NCBI GenBank assembly: GCA_001600635.1
Contig: BCKL01000016.1
Location: 238,449 to 302,448, forward strand
Length of the DNA stretch: 64,000 nt
Source of the DNA: Leucosporidium creatinivorum
Taxonomy: Eukaryota > Basidiomycota > Microbotryomycetes > Leucosporidiales > Leucosporidiaceae
Direction: 5' to 3'
The notes beneath the pieces were generated by a model. The model was not told the origin of the DNA and made no database searches. It saw nothing but the letters and a program-made list of their open reading frames with translations. Within the stretch, counting starts at the first letter, position 1, and each line of letters begins with the position of its first letter. Position numbers and translations under genes: made by a program. Positions 33,175 to 44,053 of this stretch are shown here, piece after piece.

Positions 33175-35077
33175 ATGGACCCTAACCCAGCTTCCACTGT
33201 TCCTGCTACCACTACTCGCGCTGCTCCTGCCCCGCCTCCGCCTCCACCACCACCACCTCCGCCTCCTCCCCTTCCCTCGAACTTAAGTAGCGAGCGTTCC
33301 CTGCCTGCGAGGCCGCGCGCGCCGGCTCGCCCTGCTCCCCTTAGTGCAGTGAGTACTGTGTGACTTGTAGCTACACGTACGTCACTGACCTTGTTGGATC
33401 CTACCTTTGCAGCGAGAACGATGGAGCTCGATGCCTTACGACGAGCAAAGGCAGCTTGAGAGCAAAGCGATTCCCGTGCTGCAGGCGATCGTATGTGCAC
33501 CTTACTTCATCTCTTCCCGAGTCTAAGCCGACGCTGGCTCTCACCACACAGGGCAAGCGCGGTCTCTCCGAGCGCATGGAGCTCGAACTCGACTCGATGA
33601 CCGAGACGGACCGTCATGAGCTAATCACGGGGGTTCTCAATGCACTGGTGAGTTGCTCGGCTCTCGATGCTGCAGTACAGAGCTGATCCCCCTCTATCGT
33701 AGGTCAAGATGACCGGCTTCAGCGTGGCTCACCTCACGCGGGACAAGCGCCTCGCCGCCATCCTCCACTGCGAGCCGGCGACGGATGCCCACTGCTCGTC
33801 AGGAAACGCTTCGACCATGCAGGAAACCCTTGCTATGGGCAAGTACATCTCGGTAAGCTTATCTAGCTTGAGCCGACTCGTCAGCTGCGCTGACTCCTAC
33901 CGCTTGAACAGGATCAAGCGCCGGGCCTTGGGCTCGCCTTCATCGACACGGTAACTCTCCCTGAGGGTTTGCCGCTACTGCAGAAGCTGACTCAAACCTT
34001 CTTCGCCAGGTCACTTGCACTGCTGGCTACAACTTCGCCGTCAAACCCCTCGCCACTCTCCTCTCCAGCTTGCACGCCTCGCTCGCCAAGCTCAAAACGT
34101 CAGACGCAGAATCGACCACACGAGAAGTCGCACAAGAAGTGTTCAACACACTGCTACTTCACAGCAACTTCCCTGAACACCTTTACGGGGAGTCGCCCGC
34201 CTTCGACGACGACGAGATGATGCTCTGCACCATCTACCACCTCGCTCAGCTCATTACAACCGTACCGACCCTCGTCTGGAGAAGCTACATGTCGAACGCT
34301 TTTGGAGAAATGGCTCGCCTCATCCAAGCGGGAACCGTCATCCTCGCCGGCCGTCTCGACCGCCTGTGCGACTTCGATGGCCTCTTCCACACCCTCACCG
34401 GCTATCTTTCCAACTTCGTCAACTACATCACGAGCTCAGATCCTCTTGGACCAGACACGCCCCGGCATACCCCTTTCTGGTACGGACAGTACATGCTCGG
34501 GAAGCTGCTCGGCGATTGGGACAGCGCTGAGGGAAAGGAAGGCCGATGTGGTGCAGAGCTCCGAGTGGGAGGCGCTGGGACGTCGTCTCGGAGTCAAAGC
34601 CGACCGAGCGGGCAGCAGCATGGAGCAGAGCATCAAGTCACTCATGATCAAGAATGAAAGGCTGGAGCTGTCGAGGGCTGGCGAGGCGCGGCGCAAGGCG
34701 GTCAAGATCAAGGCGAGTCGGTTGGCGCGCTTCGAGCAAGTGAGCCCGGGAGGGACGCCGGAGGAGACGATGAGGGCTCGGCGCGATCTTTGCGGAGCTG
34801 AGGCGGCGCTCTTCGGTGTCAACCGACCGTGGATCATCACCAGGGAGGTTTCGATCCAGCTCGCCGTGTCGCGGTTCGATGTGACGAGTGGCGCGTTGAG
34901 TGGTGAGTCCTCATCTGTCTATCCTGCTCGACGAGAGCGTTGGCGCTGACCTGCCTCCTTGGCAGTCCTCCTCCAAGCTCTCTCGACGAGTGCGCTGCCT
35001 CGCTTCTTCTCTGTCCTGCGAAACTGACCACTTCTATGTACGCAGGCGATATGAGCTACGAGGTCCGCGACGACTGA
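33175..35077 (+). CDS. Unassigned conserved-looking protein with proline-rich N-terminus
   Basis: Starts ATG 33175 (MDPNPASTVPATTTRAA) followed by a run of 13 prolines. Exons then join in frame: ARERWSSMPYDEQRQLESK, GKRGLSERMELELDSMTET, VKMTGFSVAHLTRDKRLAA, DQAPGLGLAFIDT, and a long helical exon VTCTAGYNFAVKPLATLL ... HLYGESPAFDDDEMMLC ... WRSYMSNAFGEMARLIQAG ... HTPFWYGQYMLGKLLGDWD. A charged helix (IKSLMIKNERLELSRAGEA) and FDVTSGALSG follow; the final short exon GDMSYEVRDD ends at TGA 35075-35077. Six or seven introns, all with good signals. Inside the main exon near 34533-34560 the best continuation (EGKEADVVQSSEWEALGRR) needs a small frame change; a short intron or a sequence error there is possible. 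No family recognised. Confidence 0.6.
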
Positions 35078-35949
35078 GCTACCTGCAATGCTTCTCCTCT
35101 CTGTCCAATCGGACTCGGCGCGATTCGAGGCGAGCCGCGAGCTGGAGAAGCGAGACACAAGAGACGGAAGATGTGATGCGAAGGGCTACAGAGCTCACAT
35201 CGTCGTCAAAGAATCTACAGCTTCGACTACGACAACTTCGACTATGACAGCGAGCTGGTCGCTGCTTCAAGCCTGAGCTCGGCGCGAAGTCTGCTCGGCG
35301 CCGAACTCGACCTCGCTGAGCTTCTGCTGAGCCTCCCTGGGGCTGTACCGGGAGCAGAGCAGAGGTACCAGCTTTCAATGATGCACTATACTTGCCTGAC
35401 GGAGAGCAGGTTGGTACAGTGTCTCTCAGCAGGTTGGTACAGTGTCTCTCGGCGCAGCTCAGACTCGGAGCTCGCCGCCCTTCTCAAGTCCGAGAGCTTC
35501 TGATGAGCTTCAGAACGCACGAGAAACAACTTTTTGCTGCTTTCGAATCGCTGTGGGAGACCGAGACCACTGTGTCGCCGAAGTCGAGTTCGCAGACAGA
35601 GCTCAGTCAGCTCAGGGAGCACGCTCGCCCGCAGCTCTTGCTTCCTACCACATCGCTTCGCCTCTTTCTCAGCTCCAGTGCAAAGTCGCCCCTCTACCTC
35701 AGACCTCGACTAGCATACAACTCGACGGCCTAACTTCCTGCATCCTCTACATCAGCGCTTCGAAGCGGGGAGGAGCGAGCGTCCCAAAACCAGCAGAGGT
35801 GAGCTTTCGCACTCTCCTGCAGCACAGGGAGAGGCTGCAGCTCTGTAGAAGTCCCCGCAGACTGCTGTTATCGCCGTACATGTCTCTGAACAGCCAGCTG
35901 ACCTCCGCTCTCGAACCTCTCGCATCTCGCAGCCGTATCAGCCGGCGCT
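35078..35949. promoter_or_regulatory. Intergenic region upstream of the large disordered-protein gene
   Basis: About 870 bp between two plus-strand genes. It contains a direct repeat of about 20 bp (GGTTGGTACAGTGTCTCTC at 35410 and 35430) and several CTGCAG/CTGTAG words near 35820-35850. Open frames look spurious. Confidence 0.4.
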
Positions 35950-38900
35950 ATGGCGCAGCCCCCTTGGCCAGCATCCAAACAATCGCTCTCTCGCCCCTTA
36001 CCAGCTTCTCCGCCCGCCCCGCTTCCTCCAGCAGCCATCTCGCCAACCAAGCGGAACTGGGATGCGCGCGACACAGGCGACGTGAGCAGCTCGGATGGGG
36101 AGAATGAGGTGGTGGAGCGGTTGCTGAGTAGGAGTATGAGTAGGAGTAGGAGTACGAGCGCCACGTCGCAGGACTTGGAGCAGCTCAGAGCGAGCGCCGA
36201 GTTGGTGGTGAGGGGAGCGTCGTCGAGTGGGATGGGAAGCAGCAGAGAGGGAAGCATGGACCAAGGGCCGAAGAAGAAGAGGCCGATGCAGGAGGCCGTC
36301 ACGAGCTTTGTAGGCGCGGGTGCTGGGAGCAGGAGGGAAGGAAGAGGGAGACCGAGCCTGGACACCATCTTCGGCGCCGACGAGCCCGACATCCCACCGT
36401 CTCGCCTTACAGGGACCTTCCAATCGTCTCTGCAACAACCCCCTCACCCTTCCCTTCCCACCCACGCCCTCCATCAAGCTCAAACCGCAAGACCAGCTTC
36501 TCCACCCTCCTCGGCGCCCTCCCTCTCCATCCAGGCCGACTACAGCGCTCCTAACGTCAAAGATGCTCTCCCCCCTCGCCAAGACGCCGATAACCTCCGC
36601 TCCACCGCCCCTCTCATCAGCTTTTCGTCACCTGGCACCCCCCGAACGACTTATTCACCGCCTTCAGCCCGTCCCCTCCCCTCGCTCGCATCAGCGGCTA
36701 CCTCAGCACCACTTCGGCCCTCCCTCGACGACAGGTCGAGCTCGCAAAGCAGTCCGGGAGGTCCCCAACAACGTTTCGAGTCGGCGCCACCACGCACGGC
36801 TGCCGTCTCCGCGCCATTCGCCTCCTTCGCCGGCTCTCCTCTTCCTCCGTCCGGTCCTGCCGCGCTACCCTCGCACCCTCCACTCCCTTCGGCTCGCCCT
36901 CCTTCGCCGACTCATCGAAGCTCAGGCGACGCGCTCTTCGTTCGTTCCTCCGCCAGGAAGAGTGCCATTTCGCCTTCGCTGCAGGGAGCCAGCGGTCGGC
37001 CGACAGCTCCGAGACCGCTTGGGAGTGGCTACAGTCGCGCTTCGACCAGGTCGCAACCACTCGTCGTATCGGATCAGCATCTCCTCCACCACGGCCTTCC
37101 CGCCTTGGCAGCCTCCCCTTCCTCGACGTCGAGCTCTCGCGCGCCCGCTCCTTCGGCTTCTCATCCGTCCCTCCCGCGCCCAACTTCGACTTCCTCTTTC
37201 GCCAACGGCCAGCATACTCCGACTCCTCACCCACCCTCGTCTGCTCGACGCCTGACCCCTTCAGCCGCCCCTCATCACCTTCACTCCGACGCATTATCTT
37301 CAGCTCGGGCGCCTCGAACTCGGTCGAGCAAGATCCTCGCTGGCGCCGAAGAGCAGCCGCAGAGTAGCTCTGAGGATAGCTATGAGGCGCCGTCTGATCG
37401 AGTCAAACTGCACCAGGCGAGGCCGAGGAAGGCGCCAAGGATCGCAGGGACGACGGCCCTCGTTCATCTACCGGAGCTACAGAAGGCGAAGGAGGAGGGG
37501 AGGAGGAAAATCGAGCGGAGGATGTCGCGCATCGAATCGGACGAGGATGATGCGATGGACGGGAGGAGCATTGGGCTCGGCAAGGGAGAAGGGAGCAGAG
37601 GACCGCGACGAAAGGGCACGAGGAAGATGAAGCCGCCTCCTCTGCCTCTCGAGGAGCCCTCATCGAGTAGCGATGATTATTGTGTCGTCTCGCTGCCGGC
37701 AAAGGACATGTCTGCTCAGACGAGGCTGGATGGGAGGGCGACTCTCGTTCCAACTCGGCAGCTGTGGCAAGAAGTCGATCCCGAGGACTGCCTTGCAACA
37801 GCGTGAGTCCCTTCCCCGATTTGTAGACCTCGGAGTAGCACTGACCGTTGCGATACCTCTAGTCATCACCCCAAGCGCCTCAAGATCTCAGTCTCCTCGG
37901 TCACCTTCGACCGTACCCATGACAACTCCTTGCTGGGGGTCGACCTCTCCTTCTCGCTTCATCAGCACCCCTCGAGCGATCTCGTCGCCCAGGCCTCCCG
38001 TACCAATCTCACCTTCCGCTCAGTCTCGGCCAATCCTGCCTCGCCCAACCTACGCACCTTCCGCCGGCACCCTGTCACTTTCGCCCTCGACTTTCACCCT
38101 TCCCTCCTTCGCTCCACTGCCACCCTCTCGCTGCATATCGCCTGGAAGCATGGACCCGATACCCTCGCCGCTTCAGTTCCCATCACGACTGCCTCCGGCC
38201 GCCTCACCACCTCCCGCCTTCCTTCCAACATCCCCTTCGGCAAAGATCAAGATCCTCGACTTGGGCTGGAAGTGGAGTGGTCGATCGAGTCGGTGGGGGG
38301 TGGGCAAGGGCTAGCAGTGGACGAGTCATTGGAGGAGGCGACGAGGAGGTTGAGGAGAATGGAGGTGGATGAGTCGCCGGTGTGGCTTCCCGATGCTCGC
38401 CCTATCGCTCGGGCGCTCGAGAAGATGAAGGTACCGAAGCTGGAGGGTGGGAGGAGCGGAAGGAGGGCCTTTGACCATCTCGTGCGTTCGACTTCCCCGT
38501 CTGGTTCGCCTAGCCCAGCTGACCTTTGCGCCTTCGCAGACCAAGCACCCATTTCACCCTGGCCGGACAATCGATGATACGTTCGACCTCGAATCGCCGG
38601 TGACGTCTGGAGTGGCTGTCGCGCTGTTCGACCAGGTGAGCTCCGTTCGCTTGTCTCGCACTCGCCGCCAGCTCACTCGGCTCTCGCCCCCAGGAAATCC
38701 GCCGCTCGAACCTCACCTCGGAGGAGCGCATCGTCTATCAGCTTCACTACCGGTGGACCCAGCTTTACCCGTACGTTCTCGCAACTCATTCTGCGAGCGA
38801 GCCGCTCGCTGACTGCTACCTCAACCTCCAGCTTCTCGACTTCGGTGTTCGACCGCGAGCTCGAGTGTTGGAGCTGGTACGCTCCGGTCGTCCATCACTT

Positions 38901-39150
38901 CTCCGCTCGACTCGAACTTTCGATCTACCTTCGGGAGATGGTCGTTCGGGAAGCTCTGCCTTCGGCGCAAGACGCCAAGCGCTCCGGCGGTGGGAAGCGA
39001 AAGGAGAAGCAGGTGGTGTTGAGTGGATTGATGAGTGTGGAGCAGTGGATGAGGCTGCTCCAGGAGTTTGATAGGGAGGTGGAGAAGGTAGAGCGAGGAA
39101 AGAGAGATAACTATGAGGAGTGGAGGGCGAAGGATGAGAAGGCGACGTAG
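35950..39150 (+). CDS. Large protein: long disordered N-terminus, folded C-terminal region, unassigned
   Basis: Exon 1 (35950-37802) encodes about 618 residues, nearly all low complexity: Ser/Pro/Arg-rich with SRSMSRSRSTSATS, PKKKRPMQE and GRGRPSLDTIFGADEPDIP, then basic and acidic tracts before ..LVPTRQLWQEVDPEDCLAT. Exon 2 starts at 37863 (HHPKRLKISVSSVTFDRT), and a beta-rich region follows (GVDLSFSLHQHP, PVTFALDFHPSLLRS, SLHIAWKHGPD). Two short exons (TKHPFHPGRTIDDTFDLES; EIRRSNLTSEERIVYQLHY) lead to FDRELECWSWYAPVVHHFS and a coiled tail ending RAKDEKAT, TAG 39148-39150. All four introns preserve frame. The Lys/Arg clusters suggest a nuclear or nucleic-acid-linked role, but I do not recognise a domain. 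Confidence 0.65.
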
Positions 39151-39437
39151 AGGGTCGACGACGAGGGTCCTAGTACCGTACTTCTCTTGCCGTAACATGT
39201 TGCTCTTACTAGCCCGCCGGTGGTTGATTTCTCGTCTTCTCGGCGCTCGAGAATGACCTCGCCGAACTGCTGACGGCGCGAGGAGGGCTCAGCGCGACTG
39301 AGACCTCTCAGATGATTGATGACGACGACAAGAGGTTGCAATATGGTACAGCTGAGATGCTACACGCGCCTCTCTTCCTCGATCCCCTCCCTCCTCTTCA
39401 TCGCCGAGCTTCTCGCTTGGCCGACCCCGTTCCCTCC

Positions 39438-40148
39438 TCAATGATCGCCGAGCGTCTTGTAGCTCTTCCGCCTCCTTGCTGGTAGCTTGGTGGCCCGCTC
39501 GTCGAACGAGAGGTGCTGTCCAGCAGGCGAAAGCGGGTCTTCATCCTCACTTGTGCGCCGAGAGACACACCAGGTGATGAGGGAGATGAGGAGGAGGACG
39601 GCGATTCCTACTCCAACACAGAGGGCAATCTTGGTTGTCTGAGTAAGATTGGCGAATGGGATGTAGAGCTTGTCGGGGAAGGGAGTGGAGGAAGCGGATG
39701 CGGAAGATGAGATGAGGGTCGCCGAGGTGGTTGCTGCGGCTGCAATAGCGGTAGGAGCGGTAGTCGAAGTTCGTGTAACTACCAGACAGAAGCTGTGTCA
39801 GCGTTTCGAACCTTCAAACTTGCTGTAGACCTGCTCACCCTTTGAGAAGCGAGTGGAGCTGCTCGCTGCCGAAGCCGAGGCTGATTCCTCGGCGATGGCT
39901 GTCGACACGAAGCTTGCCAACGCTTCATCGGCAAGTGCTCTTTTCCTCATGAGATCCCTCTCTCCGACCTTGTGGCCCTGCAGAGCGAGATGAGGGTCAG
40001 CTGGTGTCTCTCGAAGTCGGCTCGGCGGCTCGTCCAGCCATCTTTCGGCGAAGGAGCAGGGATGACCTACAGCGTCTGGGTTGAGGGACATTGCTAGAGG
40101 TGCGAGGAGGAGGGTGAAGAAGAGGGAAAGTGGCGAGGCAGGACGCAT
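39438..40148 (-). CDS. Small secretory single-pass membrane protein, unassigned
   Basis: Starts ATG 40148-40146 with a clear signal peptide (MRPASPLSLFFTLLLAPLAM then SLNPDA); an upstream in-frame ATG at 40178 would add ten residues ahead of it and is less likely. One intron leads to GHKVGERDLMRKRALADEA and a Ser/Ala-rich stretch; a second leads to VTRTSTTAPTAIAAAATTS, a Ser/Thr-rich, probably O-glycosylated stalk. A transmembrane helix (IALCVGVGIAVLLLISLITW) and a short basic cytoplasmic tail (RRKSYKTLGDH) finish it, stop 39440-39438. The layout is that of small plasma-membrane sensors or Axl2/Mid2-like proteins, but nothing identifies a family. Confidence 0.65.
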
Positions 40149-40679
40149 CTCAACGCGCGTTCGAATAGAGGTCGACAAAAGCTGAGCACGAAGGACGGCG
40201 AGGGGGTGGCCGAGCAGGAGCGAGTTGGCGATGCTGAAGAGGTGCAGAGCAAGCTGTTATCACAGTGGTAGGAGGTAGAGGAGAAGACGGACCAGCAAGC
40301 TTTCAGGAAAGATGCAGAACAGCTAATGCCACCCCTCAGAGTCCAGCCGAGAAAGGAAGGAGGCGGGCTCCAAAGACACGCCTGGGTCCACCGAGTTCGC
40401 TTCGGCGAAGGCGAGGAGTGGTGTGCATGAGATGCGATATAAAGTTTAGATGGTGTACAGAATGCCGCGAGGGAATCGTGAGGACATGAGCGAAGGAAGG
40501 AGAGCTGTCATGACTTGGCCGAGAGGGGGGCTGGTAGGCGGCTCGGCGCTAGCTTTCTTCGACCTTCAGCCGGTTGCTGTTCAGGTGCAGCAGCTATGAC
40601 TCCAGGAAACACTCGGATGCTTTAAGCAACGCTTTGGGTCCTCACTGCCTCCTGCAGACCAGCAGAGAGCCCGGTAGCC
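40149..40679. promoter_or_regulatory. Region upstream of the small membrane-protein gene
   Basis: About 530 bp between the start of the minus-strand gene and repeat copy C. No gene seen. Presumed promoter by position. Confidence 0.35.
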
Positions 40680-41765
40680 GTCGAGCCTCGGCGGGCGCCG
40701 TAAGGCCTTGTCCGCCCTGCCGTGAGCTCGCAGCATGTCGACAAGAGCTACTGATGACCTCAGTGCGCTGCCTGTAGGCTCACAAGCACTCATTCGAGAG
40801 ATAGCCCTCGCGACCGACTTCATGGGCTCACCCTGTTTCGGCGATCGGTTTCTGTGGGCGACTCACCGAAGTGAGCCGCCCAGTTGTGTTTGGGTAGCCT
40901 TGCGGCGTGATAGCAAGCTAGACAAGAATCTAAGCAAGACCTGCACACTCAACCAAGCCAAACCTGAGCAGCTACAGATGCTGTCCAAGCTCGGCTCGGC
41001 GACTCCTCGGGCTCCACTCGATTCTCATCCCCCAGTCGGTCTGACGCCCTGGTCCTCTATGTGAGCTAGCGGGGTGGGGGAAGAGGCAGGGCTTACCCAC
41101 TGAGGCTGCCTGAAAACATAGCCGCGCGACACTGACCGTGTTCTAGCTCGAGGACCGTGGGTAGAGCAGTCGGCCTCCTCACAAGGAGGCGCTCGTGCTC
41201 GGGTTGACTGAGAGGGAGGCGTGTGGCGAGGGAGGGCAGGTGTAGGGTGGTGTGTGGGGGTATTATTAGTGCTAGGAAGCTATTAGAGGGACAGTAGTAG
41301 CGAGACGAAGGGGTAGAGGCAAGGGGGGGGAGAAGGGAGGGCAGGGAGAACAGTAGAACGCTGTAGGAGAGCAGCACAGGCCTTTTCATAAGAGCTAGAG
41401 CGCTCCTCGAAGGTTGAGCAGGATGTGGTAGGAGGAAAAGAGGCGAAACGGAGCTGCAGCTGAGCTACAGGCGAGCTCGTCTTGGCCGGACGCTCGGACC
41501 CCCCGTTTTAGCTCAAGCCGCTCTCGAGATGCAGCAAGCGGTTCTGCGGTCCTCTGGAGCACAGATGTAACTTGTCGTACTGTACATCTACCTTCCCTAA
41601 GGTTTTGAAGCCAGTAGGAGCCTTGCGCAAGTGGAGACCGCTCCGAGACCATCGCCGAGCAGCTGCTCCTTTTCCGGCTGCGCTCGCTTACCTTCCTAGG
41701 CTGTCGACTTCACGCGGGGGCTCGAGAGAGGCCCTTATACCTCTCGGAAATGGTTTGCGGTCGAC
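40680..41765 (-). repeat. Dispersed repeat, copy C (inverted relative to A and B)
   Basis: Reads as the reverse complement of copies A and B: hairpin at 40857-40880, then the block containing CTCATCCCCCAGTCGGTC (about 41025), tRNA-like core on the plus strand (41134-41212), purine-rich stretch with an eight-base G run (41324), CCGTTTTAGCTCAAGC (about 41502) and the right edge near 41765, where TGTGTCGACC on the minus strand matches the TGTTGAC end of A and B. The inner part is almost identical to copy B, so these two copies look the youngest or have been converted to each other. No protein domain recognised. Confidence 0.8.
41134..41212 (+). other. tRNA-like core of repeat copy C
   Basis: TAGCTC (41144) and GGTAGAGC (41160) form a D-arm-like GCTC/GAGC pair around an enlarged loop. 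A perfect 6-bp stem GCCTCC/GGAGGC with loop TCACAA (41173-41190) resembles an anticodon arm. CTCGGGTTGACTGAG (41198-41212) resembles a T-arm/B-box that has lost one or two bases. The same block occurs on the minus strand in copies A and B. An acceptor stem is not apparent, so it is not an intact tRNA gene; it may be tRNA-derived. Confidence 0.4.
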
Positions 41766-42033
41766 ACAGAGCACCGAGAAGCGAAAGCCCGGCCAAGCGA
41801 GCTCCTCGACGGAGGGTGACTTTGGCTCGAGGCGACTACGCCAAGGTGCTTGGTAGCTGTAGCCTGGCAGCTCGGCGTTCAGACGCGAGCATATTCTGTG
41901 AGGCATGCCCTGCGAAGCAAGCTCGAGAAGGCCGCTCACAAGCTCGCCGACTTCCTTCGCCGACGTTGCCTCCGCCGAGCAGGAGACGGCAAATCGAGTT
42001 ACAGCAGCAAGTCTCAAGCAATCCACCCGCTCA

Positions 42034-42792
42034 CTACTCCAATACCTTTCGAACCCTCCTCGGCCTCCAGCATCCAGCAGCTCCAACTCGCTCTACTCGT
42101 CCGCCAGCCCCACCGCCACGCCTGAAGAGCACGAAAGGCTTCTCCTCCGTCGCAACGCCTTCCTCCGCACGGATAGTCAACTCTGACAAAGAAGGGTGGA
42201 GACCAAACAGGCTCCGCGCTTCCCTGGCAAGATGCATCCTTTCATAATGGACTCGCCACGCGCCGGGTTCGGTTTGAGTCCTGATCAAGACTTCGGCGTA
42301 GAGGTCGCTGTGCAACGAATGGGTCAGATCAAACTGCGAAGTGGAGTGTAATCTGAGCCCACGTCTTGAACGAGGAGAGAACAGGAAGTTGGTGGATCAA
42401 GTCGCGGAGGCGAATCTGCGCGCGCCGAAAAGCGGGTCAGGCGCAGCTCGGCGGTGAAGAAGGAAGCTCAGCCTACCAGATCCCACTGATGTAGAAGTAG
42501 AAACGTAGAAACGCTAAGCCTGAATCCGAGTACAACATGCTCGAGCTTCCCGCCGAGAGGAAGAAGCCGCTCCAGGGCGCTGAGAGCTTCCGGACGATTC
42601 CCCCATGGCATTGAGTGCAGCTCTAGAGTGGTGAGCGAGTCGAGCTCAAGGGTCGCTTTGAGGAGATCGACGGTACTCTCCTTGCTGGGGATAGCTCGGC
42701 TAGTTGCTTTGTGTGTGAAGGTCGACGATGAGGGTTTCGAGCTCGACTTGCCCTTCCATGCCTGGAGATCAAGGTCACTACCTGGGGGGCAA

Positions 42793-42841
<49 letters not shown>

Positions 42842-43650
42842 GATGGCTTGCTCACCTGAATGATGCTGGTGACGACTTGCGTAGCATCGTCGGGGAGCGA
42901 GCATAGGTCGAGCTTATGAAGCGAAGCGAGCAAGGTCGGACAGAACCAAGTGGAGTCGAACTCGGCGACGTCTTCAAGAGTCAGCTCGTTCAGGGAATGA
43001 AGCGTGCCGTCCTCGCCTGGAGTGATAATGAGACTGACGAGCACGAGGCGGCGCAGCGTGGTCAGGCTTTGGAGCTGGAGGGGGGTTTGGTCGGGGCAGG
43101 CGCAGCAGCCCAGTGCTTCGAGCTCGGGAAGCGCGAGTACAGCGTCCCACACCGAAGATACAAAGGGGACGTAGGTGTCGTATAGTCCTTCGATGACGGA
43201 CTGGACGTCGAAGAGATCAGCGAACGCTCGGCGCGGCGTTGTCAGATCCTCACGGTGACTCACAAGCTGCAGCGTCTTGATCCCTGTAGCTTGACGGAGC
43301 ACAAGCGCAAGTTGACGCATCTCGAGCTCTCCCATCCAAGCCCACTCGCGCACGCCCAGCTCACGCATCAGCTTGCAGCGCTCGGCGTCGGCCGCTAGAC
43401 TCGCCAGCACGCTCTGCACGACTAGGCGGGTCGTCTCCTGCAGCTCTTCGACGTCGCTCGACCACAACTGGACGCTCCTGTACAGCTGGGGCTGGACGGC
43501 ATCCCTGACGAAGCGCGAGGCGAGAGAGAAGCGAGCGAGCGAGCCGAGAGGAAGGTAGGAAGCGATGTCGGAAAGTAGCTCAGGCGGGAGGGAGGTGAGC
43601 GATGTAGCAGCTTCCTCCTGTAGTGAGAGCGAGGCGAGTGAAGCTTCCAT
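42034..43650 (-). CDS. F-box / leucine-rich repeat-like protein 2
   Basis: Starts ATG 43650-43648 (MEASLASLSLQEEAATS) with an F-box directly after (SLPPELLSDIASYLPLGSLA ... FVRDAVQPQLYRSVQLW). Leucine-rich strands follow: TGIKTLQLVSHRED, LPELEALGCCACPDQ, TTLRRLVLVSLIIT, LNELTLEDVAEF, LHKLDLCSLPDD. An intron (42856-42763) follows SIIQ; it contains a 48-base C run on the coding strand, and the frame resumes with AWKGKSSSKPSSSTFTHKA and LELDSLTTLELHSMPWG, LEHVVLGFRLSVSTFLLL. Two further introns give IRLRDLIHQLPVLSSFKT and DLYAEVLIRTQTEPGAW ... LSELTIRAEEG, ending RRVRKVLE at 42034. It would act as an SCF adaptor; the target is unknown. Divergent from the F-box/zinc gene at 44054. Confidence 0.72.
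42793..42840 (+). repeat. 48-base G homopolymer inside an intron
   Basis: Unbroken run of G on the plus strand, with a shorter run of six just left of it. On the gene strand it is a C run between the donor GTGAGCAAGCC and the branch/acceptor GTAGTGACC ... CTCCAG, so it sits where a polypyrimidine tract would be. The true length is uncertain because homopolymers are hard to sequence. Confidence 0.85.
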
Positions 43651-44053
43651 CGTCGTCGTCGTTGAGCTGTTCGAACGTCGAAAGCGATTAGCGGGTCTGA
43701 GCGCGGCGAGTGGGCTGAGAGAGCGGTACAGGGACCTACCTCAAAGCAGCGAGCAGTCGCGGGTAAGCTGTAGCGAAGCAAGCGGTCCAAAGCGAGTCGA
43801 AGCTGTAGACGAGTGAAGCGCAGGAGAGCAAGAGAGCCGACCTCAACCTCACGGTTCGAGCTCGGACTCTCTTACAGCGCTACAAGGTTCGAGCTGGTCC
43901 TGTCGTGTCTGCAGGGCTAGGAGTTCAGCTGCTACCTTATCAACAGGTCGGGCTTTCGAGAGACGCCATCACCCCTTTTCTCAGCCAACTCACTCGACGC
44001 GCCGAGCTGAACTTGTTTGTCTCCTTCGTCATCTCGCCGCCTTCGCCTCCGAC
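43651..44053. promoter_or_regulatory. Divergent promoter of two F-box genes
   Basis: About 400 bp between start codons that point away from each other. GCTGTAG occurs at 43767 and 43802 and CTTACAGCGCTACAAG near 43871. It must contain the promoters of both genes if the start codons chosen are right. Confidence 0.5.

Noticed and set aside
33084-33500. Antisense open frame with a poly-glycine run
   Set aside because: It is the complement of the proline run in the plus-strand gene starting at 33175, whose exons join in frame for over 400 residues.
42778-43650. Reading the poly-C tract as a poly-proline coding exon of the F-box gene
   Set aside because: The tract is preceded by a good GTGAGC donor and followed by a branch-like GTGACC and CTCCAG. 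Splicing it out restores leucine-rich sequence, while reading through ends the protein soon after.
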